Positions 18,362 to 27,217 of a DNA stretch of 64,000 bases are shown here, piece after piece (the stretch's first letter is position 1; each line of letters starts with the position of its first letter). The position numbers were made by a program, and so were the translations under genes. Where the stretch lies: positions 2,814,001-2,878,000 of the forward strand of contig NZ_CP029551.1 of assembly GCF_003173735.1 (NCBI RefSeq), read 5' to 3'. Below the pieces are notes generated by a model. It had not been told where the DNA came from. It did no database searches and worked only from the letters and a program-made list of their open reading frames with translations. The DNA is from Methylobacterium radiodurans. Lineage in GTDB: Bacteria > Pseudomonadota > Alphaproteobacteria > Rhizobiales > Beijerinckiaceae.

Positions 18362-19354
18362 ATGGACGATGTCATGAACTTCATCGACGCGATCATCCGG
18401 CGCGTCTCCTCGGGCAACCTGCTCGCCGCGGGGCTCCTGCTCGCCACCGCGCTCGTCTGCGCGCTGGTCGCCTACCTGCGCACGGCCGAGCGCTACTCGT
18501 TCCGGGAGTTCTTCGAGTTCGCGATCCCGCACGAGGTGATCGTCCACCCCTCGGCGCGCGCCGACGTGCTGTTCTGGATCACGCGGCGTGTCTTGATGCC
18601 GTTTCTGATGCTGCCGGCGGGCATCACCTTCGTGGTCGCGGTGGGCTACGCCACGAACCGCGGGTTCGGCGCCCTCTTCGGCATCGACCAGCCGATCCTC
18701 GGCGAGCCCGGCCCGGTGACAGTGGTGGTCTTCACCCTCACGATGCTGCTGGCCTACGACCTGTCCTACTATCTCTACCACACCGCGCAGCACCGCTTCC
18801 CCTTCCTGTGGGAGCTGCACAAGGTGCACCACTCGGCCGAGGTGATGATCGGCATCACGAAGGACCGGGTCCACCCGCTCGACGAGCTGATGAACCGCGC
18901 CTGGGACGGCGTGATCCCCGGCATCTGCTTCGGGATCTGGACGCTGCTCTCGCTCGATCCGGTCGAGGTCACGATCTTCGGCGTCAACGTCTACGTGATG
19001 CGCAACATCCTGATGATGGACTTCGTGCGCCACACCCATTTCAAGATCTCGTTCGGGGCGCTCAACCACGTGGTCCTGTGCCCGCACTGGCACCAGCTGC
19101 ACCACTCCACCGACCCGCGCCACTACGACAAGAACTTCGGCCTGCTGTTCTCGTTCTGGGACCGGCTCTTCGGCACGCTCTGCGTCCCGAAGCCCGACGA
19201 GGATTTCAAGTTCGGCATCATGGACCGGGACGCGGCGGCCTATCAGTCGCTCTCCGGCCTCTACATCCTGCCCCTGAAGAAGATGGGCCGGCACATCGCC
19301 CGCTTCGTCCGGCGTCTGCGCGGGCAGCCGGAGCGGCCCCGGCAGAGCGCCTGA
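18362..19354 (+). CDS. Fatty acid hydroxylase / sterol desaturase superfamily membrane protein
   Basis: A 330-residue integral membrane di-iron protein. All histidine boxes of the superfamily are visible: HTAQH, 'LHKVHHSAE', 'RHTHF' and 'HWHQLHHSTD', set among about four hydrophobic helices. Members insert oxygen or unsaturation into lipids at the membrane. A GAGGAGG ribosome-binding site supports the ATG at 18362, 23 bp after the GH5 stop. Its place in an EPS operon suggests it modifies a lipid carrier or a lipid substituent of the exported product. That is inference, and the substrate is unknown. Confidence 0.9.
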   Translation: MDDVMNFIDAIIRRVSSGNLLAAGLLLATALVCALVAYLRTAERYSFREFFEFAIPHEVIVHPSARADVLFWITRRVLMPFLMLPAGITFVVAVGYATNRGFGALFGIDQPILGEPGPVTVVVFTLTMLLAYDLSYYLYHTAQHRFPFLWELHKVHHSAEVMIGITKDRVHPLDELMNRAWDGVIPGICFGIWTLLSLDPVEVTIFGVNVYVMRNILMMDFVRHTHFKISFGALNHVVLCPHWHQLHHSTDPRHYDKNFGLLFSFWDRLFGTLCVPKPDEDFKFGIMDRDAAAYQSLSGLYILPLKKMGRHIARFVRRLRGQPERPRQSA

Positions 19355-19367
19355 CGGAGAGCCTGCG

Positions 19368-20501
19368 ATGGAACGGTTCGAGATCGTCGGCACGGCCGAG
19401 CGGCTCCGGGCGGTCGGCCCGGCCTGGACGGGGCTCTGGAAGGCCCGCGGCGCCCTGGTGTTCCAGAGCCACGCCTGGATCTCGGCGTGGTGGGACAGCG
19501 TGCGGGACGGCGGGGGGCGGCGCCTCGCCATCGTGCTGGCCTGGCGCGGCGCGGACCTCGTCGGCGTGCTGCCGCTCGCCACCGTGCGCCGCCGCGGCCT
19601 GCGCGTCCTCGAATGGGCCGCCAAGGATTGCAGCGACTTCGCGGACGCGCTCCTCGCCCCTGACATGGGCGCGGATCTCCTGCCCCGGATGTGGGCCCAT
19701 CTTTCGGGCGCGGGCGGGTTCGACCTCGCCTATCTGAGCCATCTGCGTCCCGAGGCCCGGGCCGGCGCGCTGGTCGGTGCGCCCTCGGGCGGGGTCCGCC
19801 TGCGCCCGAACCACCGCACCGAGCAGAACTGGCGAGTGTGCGGCCCCTTCCCGAGCGGGAAGGCATGGTTCGACGGGCAGCCGAAGAAGATGCGCCAGAA
19901 CCACCGCAGGGGTCAGAAGTTCATTGCCGAGCGGGGGCCGATGACCTCCCGCCTGCTCGCGCCCGGCGCGGACCTCGACGACCTGATCGGCTGGTTCATC
20001 GCCAGGAAGCGCGCCTGGCTCACGGCCAACGGTCTGCCACCGGGCCTGTTCTACGCGGAGGGCTCGGGCGCGCTCGCCGCGATGGTGCGCGTGCTGGACG
20101 AGGCCGGGCTGCTGCGCGTCTTCGTGCTGGAATGCGACGGCGCACCGGTCGCCGCCTCAATCAACTTCGTGCAGGGCGGCACGCTGATGGCGTTCGTCAC
20201 CACCTACGACCCGGATTTCGAGCGCGCCTCGCCGGGCCTCGTGCTGATGATCGACTACATCGTCTGGGCCTTCGACCACGGCCTGCACACGGTCGACTTC
20301 CTCTGCGGCGACGAGGGCTTCAAGGGTCGCTTCGGCACGCAGTGCCTCACACTCGGCTCCCTGATGGGCGCCCGTACGCTGCCGGGGGTGGCCGCGCACC
20401 TGCTCGACCGCGGCGGGCGCGGACTGTCCCGCCGCCTCGCGGCGCGCCGGACAGCGCCGGCCGAACCGCGGACGAGGCCGTCGGAGGACGCTGCGGCCTG
20501 A
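19368..20501 (+). CDS. GNAT-fold acyltransferase, CelD/BcsL-like
   Basis: A 377-residue cytoplasmic protein of the FemAB-like GNAT group found in cellulose and EPS operons (CelD/BcsL). The C-terminal acetyltransferase half includes 'VAASINFVQGGTLMAFVTTY' and DFLCGDEGFKGRFGT, and the N-terminal half has 'FQSHAWISAWWDS', a frequent entry motif of this family. It probably acylates a sugar of the exported glycan. The ribosome-binding site is CGGAGAG just upstream of the ATG. The C-terminus is basic and Ala/Arg-rich. The acyl donor and acceptor are unknown. Confidence 0.8.
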   Translation: MERFEIVGTAERLRAVGPAWTGLWKARGALVFQSHAWISAWWDSVRDGGGRRLAIVLAWRGADLVGVLPLATVRRRGLRVLEWAAKDCSDFADALLAPDMGADLLPRMWAHLSGAGGFDLAYLSHLRPEARAGALVGAPSGGVRLRPNHRTEQNWRVCGPFPSGKAWFDGQPKKMRQNHRRGQKFIAERGPMTSRLLAPGADLDDLIGWFIARKRAWLTANGLPPGLFYAEGSGALAAMVRVLDEAGLLRVFVLECDGAPVAASINFVQGGTLMAFVTTYDPDFERASPGLVLMIDYIVWAFDHGLHTVDFLCGDEGFKGRFGTQCLTLGSLMGARTLPGVAAHLLDRGGRGLSRRLAARRTAPAEPRTRPSEDAAA

Positions 20502-20566
20502 AAAACGCCCGGGGCGATCGCGGCGCGACAAACGGGCAGGGTTCGGGCTAAAGGAAAGGACGGAAG

Positions 20567-22048
20567 GTGGCGGGAGTGCCACCGCAGGATCCCGGCGACC
20601 ACACCATGTCCGAGCCTTCGACCCTCATCCGTCCCGTGATCCTGTGCGGGGGCTCCGGCACACGGCTCTGGCCTGCATCGCGCGAGAGCATGCCCAAGCA
20701 GTTCGCCCGCCTGGTCGATCCGGAACAGTCCACCTTCCAGGCCACGGCCCTGCGCGTGGCCGAGCCCGGCCTGTTCGCCCGGGCCACCGTGATCGCGGCG
20801 GCCGAGTCCCGCTTCATCGTCGCCGAGCAGCTCCTGCAGGCCGGCCTCACCGCCGACATCGTCCTCGAACCGCAAGGCCGCGACTCGGCCGCGGCCGTCG
20901 CGGTCGCGGCGCTGCACGCGGCCAAGGCCGACCCGCAGGCCATCGTGCTCATCATGGCCGCCGACCACGTCATCGGCGACGCCCCTGCCTTCCGCCGCGC
21001 CGTCGCCGCGGCCGCCGAGGGCGCGCGCGCGGGCGCCATCATGACGCTGGGCATCGAGCCGACCCGGCCCGCCACCGATTACGGCTACATCCGCCGCGGC
21101 AGCCCGCTCGCCGCCGAGGCGGGCGAGGCGCACGGCGCCTGTGCGGTCGAGCGCTTCGTCGAGAAGCCGGATGCGGCGGGCGCCGTGCGTCTCATCGCCG
21201 AAGGCGCGCTCTGGAACTCCGGTTACTTCCTGTTCCGCGCCGACGTGATGCTGGCCGAACTCGAAGCCTTCGCCCCGGCGGTAATGGCCGGCGCCCAGGC
21301 GGCCCTGGCGGCGGCGGCCAGCGACCTCGATTTCGTGCGCCTCGATGCCGAAGCCTTCGGCCAGATCCCAAAGATCTCGATCGACTACGCGGTGATGGAG
21401 CGCACGGCCCGCGCGGGCGTGCTGCCGGTCTCCTTCCCCTGGTCGGACGTGGGTACCTGGGACGCGGTCTGGGGCGTGCTGGAGCGCGACGGAGACGGCA
21501 ACGCGCTGCGCGGCCGGGTCGAGCTGATCGGCACGCGGAACAGCCTCGTGCACAGCGAGGGCGAGGGGCTGACCACGGTGGTGGGCCTGGAGGACGTGGT
21601 CGTGGTGACCACGCCCGACGCGGTGCTGGTGGCCTCCAAGGCGCATTCGGGGCGGGTCAAGGAGCTGGTGGGCCAGCTGCGCGCCCGCGCGCATCCGGAG
21701 GCGGACGCGCATCTGCGCATGTACCGGCCCTGGGGCTGGTACCAGCGCATCGACATCGGCGCACGCTTCCAGGTGAAGCGGATCATGGTGACGCCGGGCG
21801 GACGCCTCTCCCTTCAGAAGCACTACCACAGGGCCGAGCACTGGGTGGTGGTCAAGGGCACGGCCGAGGTAACGGTGGACGAGCGGGTGGTGCTGGTCCA
21901 CGAGAACGAGGCGGTCTACCTGCCGATCGGCTCGATGCACCGGCTGACCAACCCGGGCAAGATCCCGCTCGAGCTCATCGAGGTCCAGGTCGGATCCTAC
22001 ACCGGCGAGGACGACATCATCCGCGTCGAGGACATCTACGGGCGCTGA
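20567..22048 (+). CDS. manC: Mannose-1-phosphate guanylyltransferase / mannose-6-phosphate isomerase, bifunctional
   Basis: A 493-residue enzyme for GDP-mannose synthesis. The N-terminal nucleotidyltransferase has 'PVILCGGSGTRLWPASRE', a MAADHV metal site and 'VERFVEKPDA'. The C-terminal type II isomerase is a cupin with 'LQKHYHRAEHWVVVKG' supplying metal ligands. GDP-mannose would supply the glycosyltransferases of this locus. The GTG at 20567 is chosen because AAGGAAAGGA lies 6 nt upstream. An ATG at 20606 (MSEPSTL) is an alternative that lacks a ribosome-binding site. It is the last gene of the EPS operon, 65 bp after the acyltransferase. Confidence 0.92.
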   Translation: MAGVPPQDPGDHTMSEPSTLIRPVILCGGSGTRLWPASRESMPKQFARLVDPEQSTFQATALRVAEPGLFARATVIAAAESRFIVAEQLLQAGLTADIVLEPQGRDSAAAVAVAALHAAKADPQAIVLIMAADHVIGDAPAFRRAVAAAAEGARAGAIMTLGIEPTRPATDYGYIRRGSPLAAEAGEAHGACAVERFVEKPDAAGAVRLIAEGALWNSGYFLFRADVMLAELEAFAPAVMAGAQAALAAAASDLDFVRLDAEAFGQIPKISIDYAVMERTARAGVLPVSFPWSDVGTWDAVWGVLERDGDGNALRGRVELIGTRNSLVHSEGEGLTTVVGLEDVVVVTTPDAVLVASKAHSGRVKELVGQLRARAHPEADAHLRMYRPWGWYQRIDIGARFQVKRIMVTPGGRLSLQKHYHRAEHWVVVKGTAEVTVDERVVLVHENEAVYLPIGSMHRLTNPGKIPLELIEVQVGSYTGEDDIIRVEDIYGR

Positions 22049-22314
22049 CACGGCCCTCGCGCGGTGAGGTTCCCCGGCTACCGGCGCGGGGCGCCTCCGC
22101 TCGCCGCGCGGGGCCTCACGGCACGAAAGCTGCGTGCCGCGGGACGGTGGCGTGCAACCGCTTTCATCCGACGCGAATCCTATACTCGTGTCTTGATTCG
22201 CTCGGCTGAACTGGTTGTCCGATGCGCCAGCTTGCAGGAAACCCCGAGCATCCGACACTGGGACCGCGCGGCCGGATGGGGCGGGCGCGGCGCGATTGAA
22301 GAGGGACCGAGAGG

Positions 22315-23973
22315 ATGCCGAAGGGATCCGACCTGCTCGTGCAAGCGCTGGAGAACGAGGGCGTCGACCGCGTCTTCGGCATCCCGGGCGAGGAGAACCT
22401 CGACATCGTCGAGTCCCTGCGCACCTCGAAGATCGAGCTCGTCCTGACCCGCCACGAGCAGGCCGCAGCCTTCATGGCCGCAACCTACGGGCGGCTCACC
22501 GGCAAGCCCGGCGTCTGCCTCGCCACGCTCGGCCCGGGCGCGCTCAACTTCTCGACCGGCGCCGCCTACGCGCATCTGGGCGCCATGCCGATGATCATCA
22601 TCACCGGCCAGAAGGGCATCCTCTCCTCGCGCCAGGCCCGCTTCCAGATCGTCGACGTCATCGCCTCGATGAAGCCGATCACCAAGATGGCGCGCCAGAT
22701 CGTCTCCGCCTCCTCGATCCCCACCATCGTGCGCGACGCCTTCCGGGTCGCCATGGAGGAGCGGCCCGGCCCGGTCCTCTTGGAGCTGCCCGAGGACATC
22801 GCGGCCGAGGAAGCCGATTCGTACACGGTGCCCTCCCACCCGATCGACATCCCGGTCGCCCATCCGAAGGCGATCGAGCGCGCCGCCGAGATGATCGTCG
22901 CGGCCAAGCGCCCGCTGGTGATGCTGGGCGCGGCCGCCTCCCGCCCGCGCTCGACGAGCGACCTCGGCGGCTTCGTGCAGCGCACCGGAATCCCGTTCTT
23001 CACCACCCAGATGGGCAAGGGCACGGTCGCGCACGGCACCCGCCTCTACATGGGCACCGCCGCCCTGTCGGAGCGCGACTACGTGCACGAGGCGATCGAC
23101 GCCGCCGACCTCATCATCGCCATCGGCCACGACACGGTGGAGAAGCCGCCCTTCTTCATGGGCCAGCCGGACCAGAAGGTGCTGCACATCAGCTACACCC
23201 CGGCCAATGTCGAGCAGGTCTACTACCCCGACGCCGAGGTGGTGGGCGATCTCGGCCCCACCCTGAAGCTGCTCGCCGACCGGCTGGAGGACAGGCTGCC
23301 GAACGCGGGCGCGTTGCTGCCGCTGCGCGAGCACATCCTGTCCCGCATCGCCGACCGGGCCGACGAGGACCGCTTCCCCGTCACCCCGCAGCGGCTGGTG
23401 CGCGACGTGCGCCGGGTGATCCCCGAGGACGGCATCGTCTGCCTCGACAACGGGATGTACAAGATCTGGTTCGCCCGCAACTATCGCACCTACGTGGCCA
23501 ACACGCTGCTGCTCGACAACGCGCTGGCCACGATGGGCGCGGGCCTGCCCTCGGCGATGATGGCGGCGCTGCTCTACCCGAAGCGCCGTGTCATGGCGGT
23601 GTGCGGCGACGGCGGCTTCATGATGAACAGCCAGGAGATGGAGACGGCCGTGCGGCTCGGCCTCAACCTCGTGGTGCTGATCCTGGACGACTCGGCCTAC
23701 GGCATGATCCGCTGGAAGCAGGCGGTGGACGAGTTCCCGGATTACGGCATGACCTTCAAGAACCCGGACTTCGTGAAGTACGCCGAGTCCTACGGCGCCA
23801 CGGGACACCGGGTCGGCGCGGTCGAGGATCTGGGGCCGACGCTGGAGAAGGCGTTCCAGGCCGGCGGCGTCCACCTCGTGGCGGTGCCGATCGACTACTC
23901 GGAGAACACCCGCGTGCTCGTGAAGGAGCTGCGCGAGAAGGTGAAGCCGTCGCAGCCCGAGGCGACCGCCTGA
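22315..23973 (+). CDS. ThDP-dependent acetolactate-synthase-like enzyme; candidate 2-oxoglutarate decarboxylase
   Basis: A 552-residue ThDP enzyme with the usual three domains. The catalytic Glu48 lies in TRHEQAAAFMA and the ThDP/Mg motif starts at GDGGFMMNSQEM (431 on), followed by ILDDSAYGMIRWKQ. By annotation rules this is acetolactate synthase large subunit, but there is no ilvN-type regulatory subunit nearby and all operon partners handle C4 or PHA chemistry. Cyanobacterial 2-oxoglutarate decarboxylases (e.g. Synechococcus 7002 A2770) were likewise annotated as acetolactate synthase and sit beside a succinate-semialdehyde dehydrogenase, as here. I favour 2-oxoglutarate to succinate semialdehyde plus CO2, as inference. 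A 266-bp upstream gap probably holds the operon promoter. Confidence 0.88.
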   Translation: MPKGSDLLVQALENEGVDRVFGIPGEENLDIVESLRTSKIELVLTRHEQAAAFMAATYGRLTGKPGVCLATLGPGALNFSTGAAYAHLGAMPMIIITGQKGILSSRQARFQIVDVIASMKPITKMARQIVSASSIPTIVRDAFRVAMEERPGPVLLELPEDIAAEEADSYTVPSHPIDIPVAHPKAIERAAEMIVAAKRPLVMLGAAASRPRSTSDLGGFVQRTGIPFFTTQMGKGTVAHGTRLYMGTAALSERDYVHEAIDAADLIIAIGHDTVEKPPFFMGQPDQKVLHISYTPANVEQVYYPDAEVVGDLGPTLKLLADRLEDRLPNAGALLPLREHILSRIADRADEDRFPVTPQRLVRDVRRVIPEDGIVCLDNGMYKIWFARNYRTYVANTLLLDNALATMGAGLPSAMMAALLYPKRRVMAVCGDGGFMMNSQEMETAVRLGLNLVVLILDDSAYGMIRWKQAVDEFPDYGMTFKNPDFVKYAESYGATGHRVGAVEDLGPTLEKAFQAGGVHLVAVPIDYSENTRVLVKELREKVKPSQPEATA

Positions 23974-24000
23974 GGCGGGACGACCCAGGCACCTGATACT

Positions 24001-24027
24001 GCCGCGCGCGGACTCCCGCGCGCGGGC
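24001..24027. other. GC-rich stem-loop between the ThDP enzyme and dehydrogenase genes
   Basis: Alternating CG tracts (ccgcgcgcgg ... cgcgcgcggg) can pair around an ACTCC loop, with one mismatch or bulge. It has no T tract, so it is more likely an mRNA-processing or stability element than a terminator. Confidence 0.4.
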
Positions 24028-24054
24028 CCGACGCCGAAGCCGAGGATGCGCGCC

Positions 24055-25233
24055 ATGAAGCCCTTCACCTTCCAGACCACGCCGAACGTGCTGTTCGAGG
24101 CGGGCGCCTCGGCCAAGCTCCCCGAGATCGTGGCCGGGCTGAAGGCCAAGCGCGTCCTGCTCGTCACCGACAAGGGCGTACGGGATGCCGGGCTGACCGC
24201 CGCGGCCGAGACGGCGCTGGCCGAGGCCGGCGTGCAGATCGATGTGTACGACGACGTGAAGGCGGACCCGCCGGCCAGCATCATTGAGGCGGCCGCCGCC
24301 CGTGCCCGCGAGGCCAGCACCGATCTCGTCCTCTCGATCGGCGGCGGCTCGGCCCTCGATACGGCCAAGCTCGTGGCCTACCTCGCCAAGTCCGACGAGC
24401 GGCTCGACGACATCTACGGCGTCGGCCTGGCGCTGGGCGAGCGCCTGCCCCTGATCCTGGTGCCCACCACCGCGGGCACCGGCTCGGAGGTGACGCCGAT
24501 CTCGATCGTGACCACGCCCACCACCGAGAAGAAGGGCGTGGTCTCCCACAAGCTCCTGCCCGATTGGGCGGTGCTCGACCCTGAACTGACCCTGGGACTT
24601 CCGGCCCACGTCACCGCCGCCACCGGCATCGACGCGATGGTGCACGCCACCGAGGCCTTCACCAGCAAGAACAAGAAGAACCCGATCTCGGACCAGCTCG
24701 CCAAGCAGGCGCTGGCGCTGCTCTCGACCCATATCCGCACCGCCTGCACGGAGCCGAAGAACCTCGAGGCACGCTCGGGCATGCTGCTCGGCTCGATGCT
24801 GGCCGGCATGGCCTTCGCCAACGCGCCGGTCGCGGCCGTGCACGCGCTGGCCTATCCGATCGGCGCAATCTTCCACGTGCCGCACGGGCTCTCGAACGCC
24901 CTCGTGCTGATGGGCGTGATGCGGTTCAACCTCAGCCACGCGCAGGGGCTCTACGCCGAGCTCGCGCCGATCCTCGATCCGGAGGCGATCAACCTGCCCG
25001 AGAGCGAGGCCGCCGCCCGCTTCGTGGACGGGCTCGCGGCGATCTGCCGGGATTGCAAGGTTCCGGCCTCGCTGGCGGAAGTCGGCGTGAAGCAGGATGA
25101 CCTTGAGCGGCTCGCCACCGACGCGATGAAGCAGACCCGCCTCCTCGTGAACAACCCGCGCGAGGTCACCCACAAGGACGCCTACGCGATCTACGCCGAG
25201 GCCCTCGACGGCACGGCCCAGAAGGCGGCCTGA
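24055..25233 (+). CDS. Iron-containing (group III) alcohol dehydrogenase; candidate 4-hydroxybutyrate dehydrogenase
   Basis: A 392-residue NAD(P)-dependent dehydrogenase. The N-terminal nucleotide-binding domain has 'SIGGGSALDTAK' and 'PTTAGTGSEVT'. Metal ligands lie in DPELTLGLP, 'GIDAMVHATEAF' and AVHALAYPIG...FHVPHG (Asp plus three His). Clostridial and Ralstonia 4-hydroxybutyrate dehydrogenases belong to this family. With PhaEC, a CoA-transferase and GabD alongside, reduction of succinate semialdehyde to 4-hydroxybutyrate is the most economical role (inference). The ATG at 24055 is preferred because GAGG lies 9 nt upstream; the track-length ATG at 24046 (MRAMKPF) is possible. Confidence 0.92.
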   Translation: MKPFTFQTTPNVLFEAGASAKLPEIVAGLKAKRVLLVTDKGVRDAGLTAAAETALAEAGVQIDVYDDVKADPPASIIEAAAARAREASTDLVLSIGGGSALDTAKLVAYLAKSDERLDDIYGVGLALGERLPLILVPTTAGTGSEVTPISIVTTPTTEKKGVVSHKLLPDWAVLDPELTLGLPAHVTAATGIDAMVHATEAFTSKNKKNPISDQLAKQALALLSTHIRTACTEPKNLEARSGMLLGSMLAGMAFANAPVAAVHALAYPIGAIFHVPHGLSNALVLMGVMRFNLSHAQGLYAELAPILDPEAINLPESEAAARFVDGLAAICRDCKVPASLAEVGVKQDDLERLATDAMKQTRLLVNNPREVTHKDAYAIYAEALDGTAQKAA

Positions 25234-25302
25234 GGCGATCGGGATCCCGCCGGGCCTGGACGCCCGGCGGCGCGAGGGTTCGGGACAGGGGAGGCGGTGT
25301 CG

Positions 25303-26094
25303 ATGGATCCCTTCGAGAGCGTGAAGGCGATGGCGGAGCTTTGGGGGCGGGGTGCGCGCTCCTTCGCCGAGGCGCAGGCCAACATGATGGGCGCCTTCGC
25401 GGCCGGTCCCGCCCTCGCGGCGGATTCCGACGCGGCGCAGAAGGCGCAAGCGGCTTACGCCCGCGCCTGGGCCGACGCGCAGGCGGTCGCCGCGAGCTTC
25501 ACGACGAGCCTCCGGGACAAGGAGGGCCAGGACCCGGTCGCCGCCGAGGTGCTGGCCAAGGTGTTCGACCCGCGCGGCTGGCTCTCGGCCACCAGCGAGG
25601 TGGATGCGGCGCTCAGCCGGATGGCCGAGGGCCCGCAATTCGCCGACCTGTTCCAGGTCGAGCGCAAGTTCGCCGCGCTCACCGCGGCCTGGACGGCACT
25701 GAGGCGGCGCAACCTCGAGCACAACACCCTGATGCTGGAGGCCTGGACGCGCGCCACCGGCGCCTTCTCGCAAGCGGTGAACGCCCGGGCCGAGGCCGGC
25801 AAGCCGCTCGAATCGGCCCGCGAACTGATGGCGCTCTGGATCGAGACGGCGAACGACGTGCTGGTCGAGACCCAGCGCTCGGAGGCTTTCCTGACGAGCC
25901 AGCGCGACTCGCTGAAGGCGGCTACCGAGCTGCGCGTCGCGCAAGGGGATCTCGCCGAGTTCTACAGCCGGATGTTCGGCTACCCGACCCGCTCGGAACT
26001 GGACGACCTGCACAAGACCGTCACCGAACTGCGCCGGGAACTGCGCGCGCTCAAGCGCGCGAGACGCTCCGGCCGGATGGAGGCCACCGCGTGA
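25303..26094 (+). CDS. phaE: Class III PHA synthase subunit PhaE
   Basis: A 263-residue, mostly helical, Ala-rich protein matching the poly(R)-hydroxyalkanoic acid synthase III subunit E. It contains 'MALWIETANDVLVETQRSE', 'AQGDLAEFYSRMFGYPTRSELDDL' (cited in part) and a terminal basic coiled helix ending in RALKRARR. PhaE activates and stabilises PhaC on granules. The ATG at 25303 is 8 nt after GGGGAGG; the GTG at 25297 is too close to that site. It overlaps PhaC by 4 bp (GTGA), as in other class III pairs. Confidence 0.88.
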   Translation: MDPFESVKAMAELWGRGARSFAEAQANMMGAFAAGPALAADSDAAQKAQAAYARAWADAQAVAASFTTSLRDKEGQDPVAAEVLAKVFDPRGWLSATSEVDAALSRMAEGPQFADLFQVERKFAALTAAWTALRRRNLEHNTLMLEAWTRATGAFSQAVNARAEAGKPLESARELMALWIETANDVLVETQRSEAFLTSQRDSLKAATELRVAQGDLAEFYSRMFGYPTRSELDDLHKTVTELRRELRALKRARRSGRMEATA

Positions 26095-27197
26095 GCAGCA
26101 GCCGCCCCACCATCACGCCCGCCGACGCCGTGGCGGAGGCCTCCGCGCTCGGACGCCGCCTCGCGGAGGGCGCCAAGCTCTTCGGCGAGATCCGCGACGC
26201 GGACGTGCAGATCGCCACCACGCCGAAGGACCTCGTCTGGAGCCAGGACAAGGTCTCGCTCTACCGCTACCGGCCGCTCGCCGAATCCAAGGGCCTGCCC
26301 CCGGTGCTGATCGTCTACGGGCTGATCGGCCGCTACACCATGGCGGATCTGCAGGAGGACCGCTCGCTGGTGCGCAACCTCTTGAACCTCGGCCTCGACC
26401 TCTGGGTGGTCGACTGGGGCAATCCCGGCCGGGCCGAGCGCTTCGTCACCATCGACGACTACGTGGACGGCTACCTCGCCGAGTGCGTCAACGTGATCCA
26501 GGAGCGCACGCAGCGCGAGCGGCTGAACCTGCTCGGCATCTGCGAGGGCGGCGTCTTCACCACCTGCTACGCGGCGCTCAACCCCGATCAGGTCAACGCG
26601 ATGGTGCTCACCATCACGCCGATCGACTTCCACGCCGACCAGGTCGACAACCGTCCGGGCCACGGCTTCATCAACCTCTGGGCGCGCTCACTGCGGCCGG
26701 AGGACATCGACCGGCTGATCGAGACGCAAGGGTCTCTGCCCGGCGCCTTCATGGGCTCGGTCTTCTCCATGATGACGCCGATGCGGACGCTGACGAAGTA
26801 CAACCTCGACCTGCTCGACGCGCTCGCCGATAAGAAGAAGTTCCTGAACTTCCTGCGCATGGAGAAGTGGATCGCCGACCGGCCGGACCATCCGGGCGAG
26901 GCGGCCAAGCAGTGGCTGAAGGACCTCTACCAGGAGAACAAGCTGGTCGAGAGCCGCTTCGAATTGTCGGGCCGCACGGTGAAGCTCTCCGACATCACCT
27001 GCCCGGTGCTCAACGTCTTCGCCAAGGACGACCACATCATCCCGCCCGCCACGTCGCGGGCCCTCCAGGGCAAGATCGGCACGCAGGACTACACGGAGCT
27101 GGGGCTGCCCGGCGGCCATGTCGGCGTCTTCGTCGGCGGCAAGGCGCAGGCGCTGCTCGGCTCCGGCATCGCCGACTGGCTGAGCGCGCGCGGCTAG
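26091..27197 (+). CDS. phaC: Class III PHA synthase catalytic subunit PhaC
   Basis: A 368-residue alpha/beta-hydrolase-fold polymerase, the length typical of class III rather than the about 590 residues of class I. The nucleophile Cys151 lies in a lipase-like box (GICEGG), the catalytic Asp at 313-314 in FAKDDHIIPP, and the general base His343 in GLPGGHVGVF. It polymerises hydroxyacyl-CoA on granules. The start is a GTG overlapping the PhaE stop. Methylobacterium normally makes PHB with a class I synthase, so a class III pair inside a C4-acid operon implies a second, different polyester substrate. Confidence 0.93.
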   Translation: MSSSRPTITPADAVAEASALGRRLAEGAKLFGEIRDADVQIATTPKDLVWSQDKVSLYRYRPLAESKGLPPVLIVYGLIGRYTMADLQEDRSLVRNLLNLGLDLWVVDWGNPGRAERFVTIDDYVDGYLAECVNVIQERTQRERLNLLGICEGGVFTTCYAALNPDQVNAMVLTITPIDFHADQVDNRPGHGFINLWARSLRPEDIDRLIETQGSLPGAFMGSVFSMMTPMRTLTKYNLDLLDALADKKKFLNFLRMEKWIADRPDHPGEAAKQWLKDLYQENKLVESRFELSGRTVKLSDITCPVLNVFAKDDHIIPPATSRALQGKIGTQDYTELGLPGGHVGVFVGGKAQALLGSGIADWLSARG

Positions 27198-27217
27198 CGA
27201 GGGGAGGGGGCGTCGCG

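Noticed and set aside
22315..23973. Plain acetolactate synthase for branched-chain amino acid synthesis
   Set aside because: No ilvN or ilvC neighbour, and the operon context is PHA and C4-acid metabolism. Retained only as the conservative family name.
22180..26013. A 1277-codon minus-strand open frame opposite the ThDP enzyme and dehydrogenase genes
   Set aside because: Composition is repetitive His/Arg/Gly/Val and it covers three well-supported genes on the other strand. No start site or domain supports it.
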